NCBI GenBank assembly: GCA_965365465.1
Contig: CBDUBU010000238.1
Location: 1 to 6,422, forward strand
Source of the DNA: CBDUBU01 sp965365465
GTDB taxonomy: Bacteria > Bacteroidota > Rhodothermia > Rhodothermales > DASSAV01
Direction of reading: 5' to 3'
DNA length: 6,422 bases
Shown here: one piece after another, positions 5,318-6,422 of the stretch
How positions within the stretch are numbered: position 1 is the first letter of the stretch
Layout: every line of letters begins with the position of its first letter
Notes under the pieces: model-generated
Seen by the model: only the letters and a program-made list of their open reading frames with translations
Databases searched by the model: none
What the model was told of the DNA's origin: nothing
Program-made: the position numbers and the translations under genes

Positions 5318-5776
5318 ATGGATAACCCCAAACTACCGTCTCCGCCTCTAGCATCCAATCCCGCCATTCGTGCAAGCATGAAGGGAAACCGCAGCTACGA
5401 CACAAAGCCGGAAACAGCCATCCGCTCTGGGTTGCACAAGCGTGGACACCGGTTCCGCAAAAGTTATTTGCTAAAACTGAACGGGGCGACGGTCCGGCCG
5501 GACATCGTGTTTCCCAGGAAGAAGATAGCTGTGTTCATCGATGGCTGCTTTTGGCACAGCTGTCCCATCCACGGACACCTCCCAAAGTCTAACCAGCAAT
5601 ACTGGGCTCCGAAGCTGGAGAGAAACCGGCAAAGAGACAGGCGAAATGACGCAGCGCTCTTGGCTGCCGGCTGGAAGGTATTGAGATTTTGGGAACATGT
5701 CCCAGCCGCTGAAGCCATAGACGGCATCGTCGCCCTCCTTCTCGGCCCGCTCCCCATGCCCGATAAACTTCCGTAG
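5318..5776 (+). CDS. vsr: Very short patch repair (Vsr) DNA mismatch endonuclease
   Basis: Vsr nicks DNA next to the T of a T:G mismatch formed when 5-methylcytosine deaminates, so repair restores C. This 152-residue protein has the normal family length. It shows RSYDTKPETAIRSGLHKRGHRFRK at 25-48, RPDIVFPRKKIAVFIDGCFWH at 60-80, CPIHG at 82-86, YWAPKLERNRQRDRRN at 95-110 and GWKVLRFWEH at 118-127. Asp62 is the likely catalytic metal ligand (Asp51 in E. coli), and His80 matches His69. Asp75 stands where E. coli has His64, a change I believe is common in other Vsr branches. Cys77, Cys82, His85 and His127 are candidate structural zinc ligands. A GGAGG site supports the start. It is divergent from the ParB-like gene and ends eight bases from the convergent lipoprotein gene. 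Its substrate is presumably the m5C site of the neighbouring methyltransferase. Confidence 0.95.
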   Translation: MDNPKLPSPPLASNPAIRASMKGNRSYDTKPETAIRSGLHKRGHRFRKSYLLKLNGATVRPDIVFPRKKIAVFIDGCFWHSCPIHGHLPKSNQQYWAPKLERNRQRDRRNDAALLAAGWKVLRFWEHVPAAEAIDGIVALLLGPLPMPDKLP

Positions 5777-5784
5777 CCACCCTC

Positions 5785-6087
5785 TCAAATCCTCGGCCCG
5801 TTCGCACACGTCACCTTCACACTCAGCGGCGTAATGATCCCTCCGCTCAGGCCGCCAGCCAGCTGGTTCAGGAAAGAATGCTTCGTCTCCACTTTCGCAA
5901 CACCCTGTACGCATTCCTCGCTAACATCGATGTCGCTTCCCGGGATGAGGCCGTACACAAACGTGAGGTGCCACTTCTTCTCCACCACCCGCGAAGCCCC
6001 GTCATACGGCTGCCCGGTAATCACGGTGGTGTGGTAACAGCCCGAAAGGGCCAGAACGAGCAGTACGGCACAGACAATCTGTTTCAT
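5785..6087 (-). CDS. Bor-like lipoprotein
   Basis: The 100-residue protein starts with a lipoprotein signal: MKQ, a hydrophobic stretch IVCAVLLVLAL, and lipobox LSGC with Cys17 as the acylation site. The mature part follows the lambda Bor/Iss pattern: WHLTFVYGLIPGSDIDVSEEC at about 39-59, then VAKVETKHSFLNQL at 63-76, then GIITPLSVKVTC at 83-94; Bor has a similar FVSGIG, VKTETQQTFVNGL and IYTPLEARVYC. Lambda Bor is an outer-membrane lipoprotein linked to serum resistance of lysogens; the role in other phyla is unknown. Two mature Cys residues (59, 94) could form a disulfide. No Shine-Dalgarno sequence precedes the ATG. It follows the putative secreted-protein gene on the same strand after 97 bases and converges on vsr. 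Confidence 0.8.
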   Translation of the reverse strand: MKQIVCAVLLVLALSGCYHTTVITGQPYDGASRVVEKKWHLTFVYGLIPGSDIDVSEECVQGVAKVETKHSFLNQLAGGLSGGIITPLSVKVTCANGPRI

Positions 6088-6186
6088 CTGTAATCGTTGG
6101 TCTATGGTAAAATAATCCCCACCTCAGCGGTTTTATCGTCCGCAATCCTGCCCACAAGATACTCTGTCTCCTGCACCCCCCGCTCC

Positions 6187-6422
6187 CTACCGCACCACCG
6201 TCACCGCTCGCGTTTCGGTAACAGGCTTGCTTCCATCCACATACACCTTCACGTAATACCGCCCTGCCGCCAGCCCGGCCGTGCCAATCCGCACCTGGTG
6301 GCTCCCGGCCTGCAACACGCCCTCCTCCTGCGCTGCCAGCCGCCCCAACTCGTCGTATACCGCCAGCCTCACCTCCGCCGGCGCATCGAGCACCACCGGC
6401 ACAACGGCATACGTCCCCGCCG
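6187..6422 (-). CDS. C-terminal end of a secreted protein with type IX (Por) sorting domain, 5' end outside window
   Basis: The frame is open from the right edge to a TAG at 6189-6187, giving about 78 residues. A GTG at 6402-6400 could be read as a start, but the domain begins upstream of it (AGTYAVVPVVLDAPAEVRLA), so the gene continues beyond the window. The pattern VRLAVYDELGRLAAQ, then LQAGSHQVRIGTAGLAAGRYYVKV, ending in TRAVTVVR, is typical of the C-terminal beta-sandwich that sends proteins through the type IX secretion system and is then removed at the cell surface. These domains are characteristic of Bacteroidota, Rhodothermota and relatives, which is the main taxonomic clue in this window. 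The cargo domain is not visible. FlgD-like Ig domains look similar and are the alternative. Confidence 0.8.
   Translation of the reverse strand, partial: AGTYAVVPVVLDAPAEVRLAVYDELGRLAAQEEGVLQAGSHQVRIGTAGLAAGRYYVKVYVDGSKPVTETRAVTVVR

Noticed and set aside
1..6422. CRISPR arrays, tRNA or rRNA genes, complete insertion sequences
   Set aside because: No regularly spaced repeats, no cloverleaf-type sequence and no transposase were seen.

Overview
The window most likely comes from a GC-rich member of the Bacteroidota/Rhodothermota group or a close relative. The main clue is the C-terminal tail of a protein at the right edge, which looks like a type IX secretion (Por) sorting domain. Several genes also lack a clear Shine-Dalgarno sequence, which is common in that group. 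The taxonomic call is inference.

Layout. The left flank (1-985) is GC-rich. It holds the N-terminal part of a glycoside hydrolase family 19 (endolysin/chitinase-like) protein on the minus strand, a structured leader with an intrinsic terminator, and a small Mor-like HTH protein on the plus strand. From 1725 down to 1013 there is a compact minus-strand toxin-antitoxin operon: hicA, hicB, then a small XRE-type HTH gene. HicB lacks a DNA-binding domain, so the XRE protein probably supplies it. Repeats in front of hicA look like its promoter and operator. The 372 bases between hicA and the next gene hold no convincing gene but are rich in repeats.

The core (2098-5776) is a lower-GC defence-type cassette. 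It contains a 5-methylcytosine DNA methyltransferase, a 332-residue protein of unknown family with a possible PD-(D/E)XK-like nuclease core, a ParB/sulfiredoxin-fold protein with an HTH, and, divergently, a Vsr-type T:G mismatch endonuclease. The ParB-like and unknown genes are six bases apart and probably cotranscribed. The methyltransferase follows on the same strand after a 120-base gap that contains its own promoter candidate. I read the four genes as one restriction-modification-like or epigenetic defence module: the methyltransferase marks self DNA, Vsr repairs T:G mismatches left by m5C deamination, and the ParB-like and unknown proteins are candidates for recognition and cleavage. This is the best candidate for an undescribed system here.

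The right flank (5785-6422) returns to GC-rich sequence. It holds a Bor-like lipoprotein, related to the phage lambda Bor/Iss family, and the end of the putative secreted protein. GH19, Mor-like and Bor-like genes on either side of the cassette suggest phage-derived accessory DNA, but no phage structural gene is visible.
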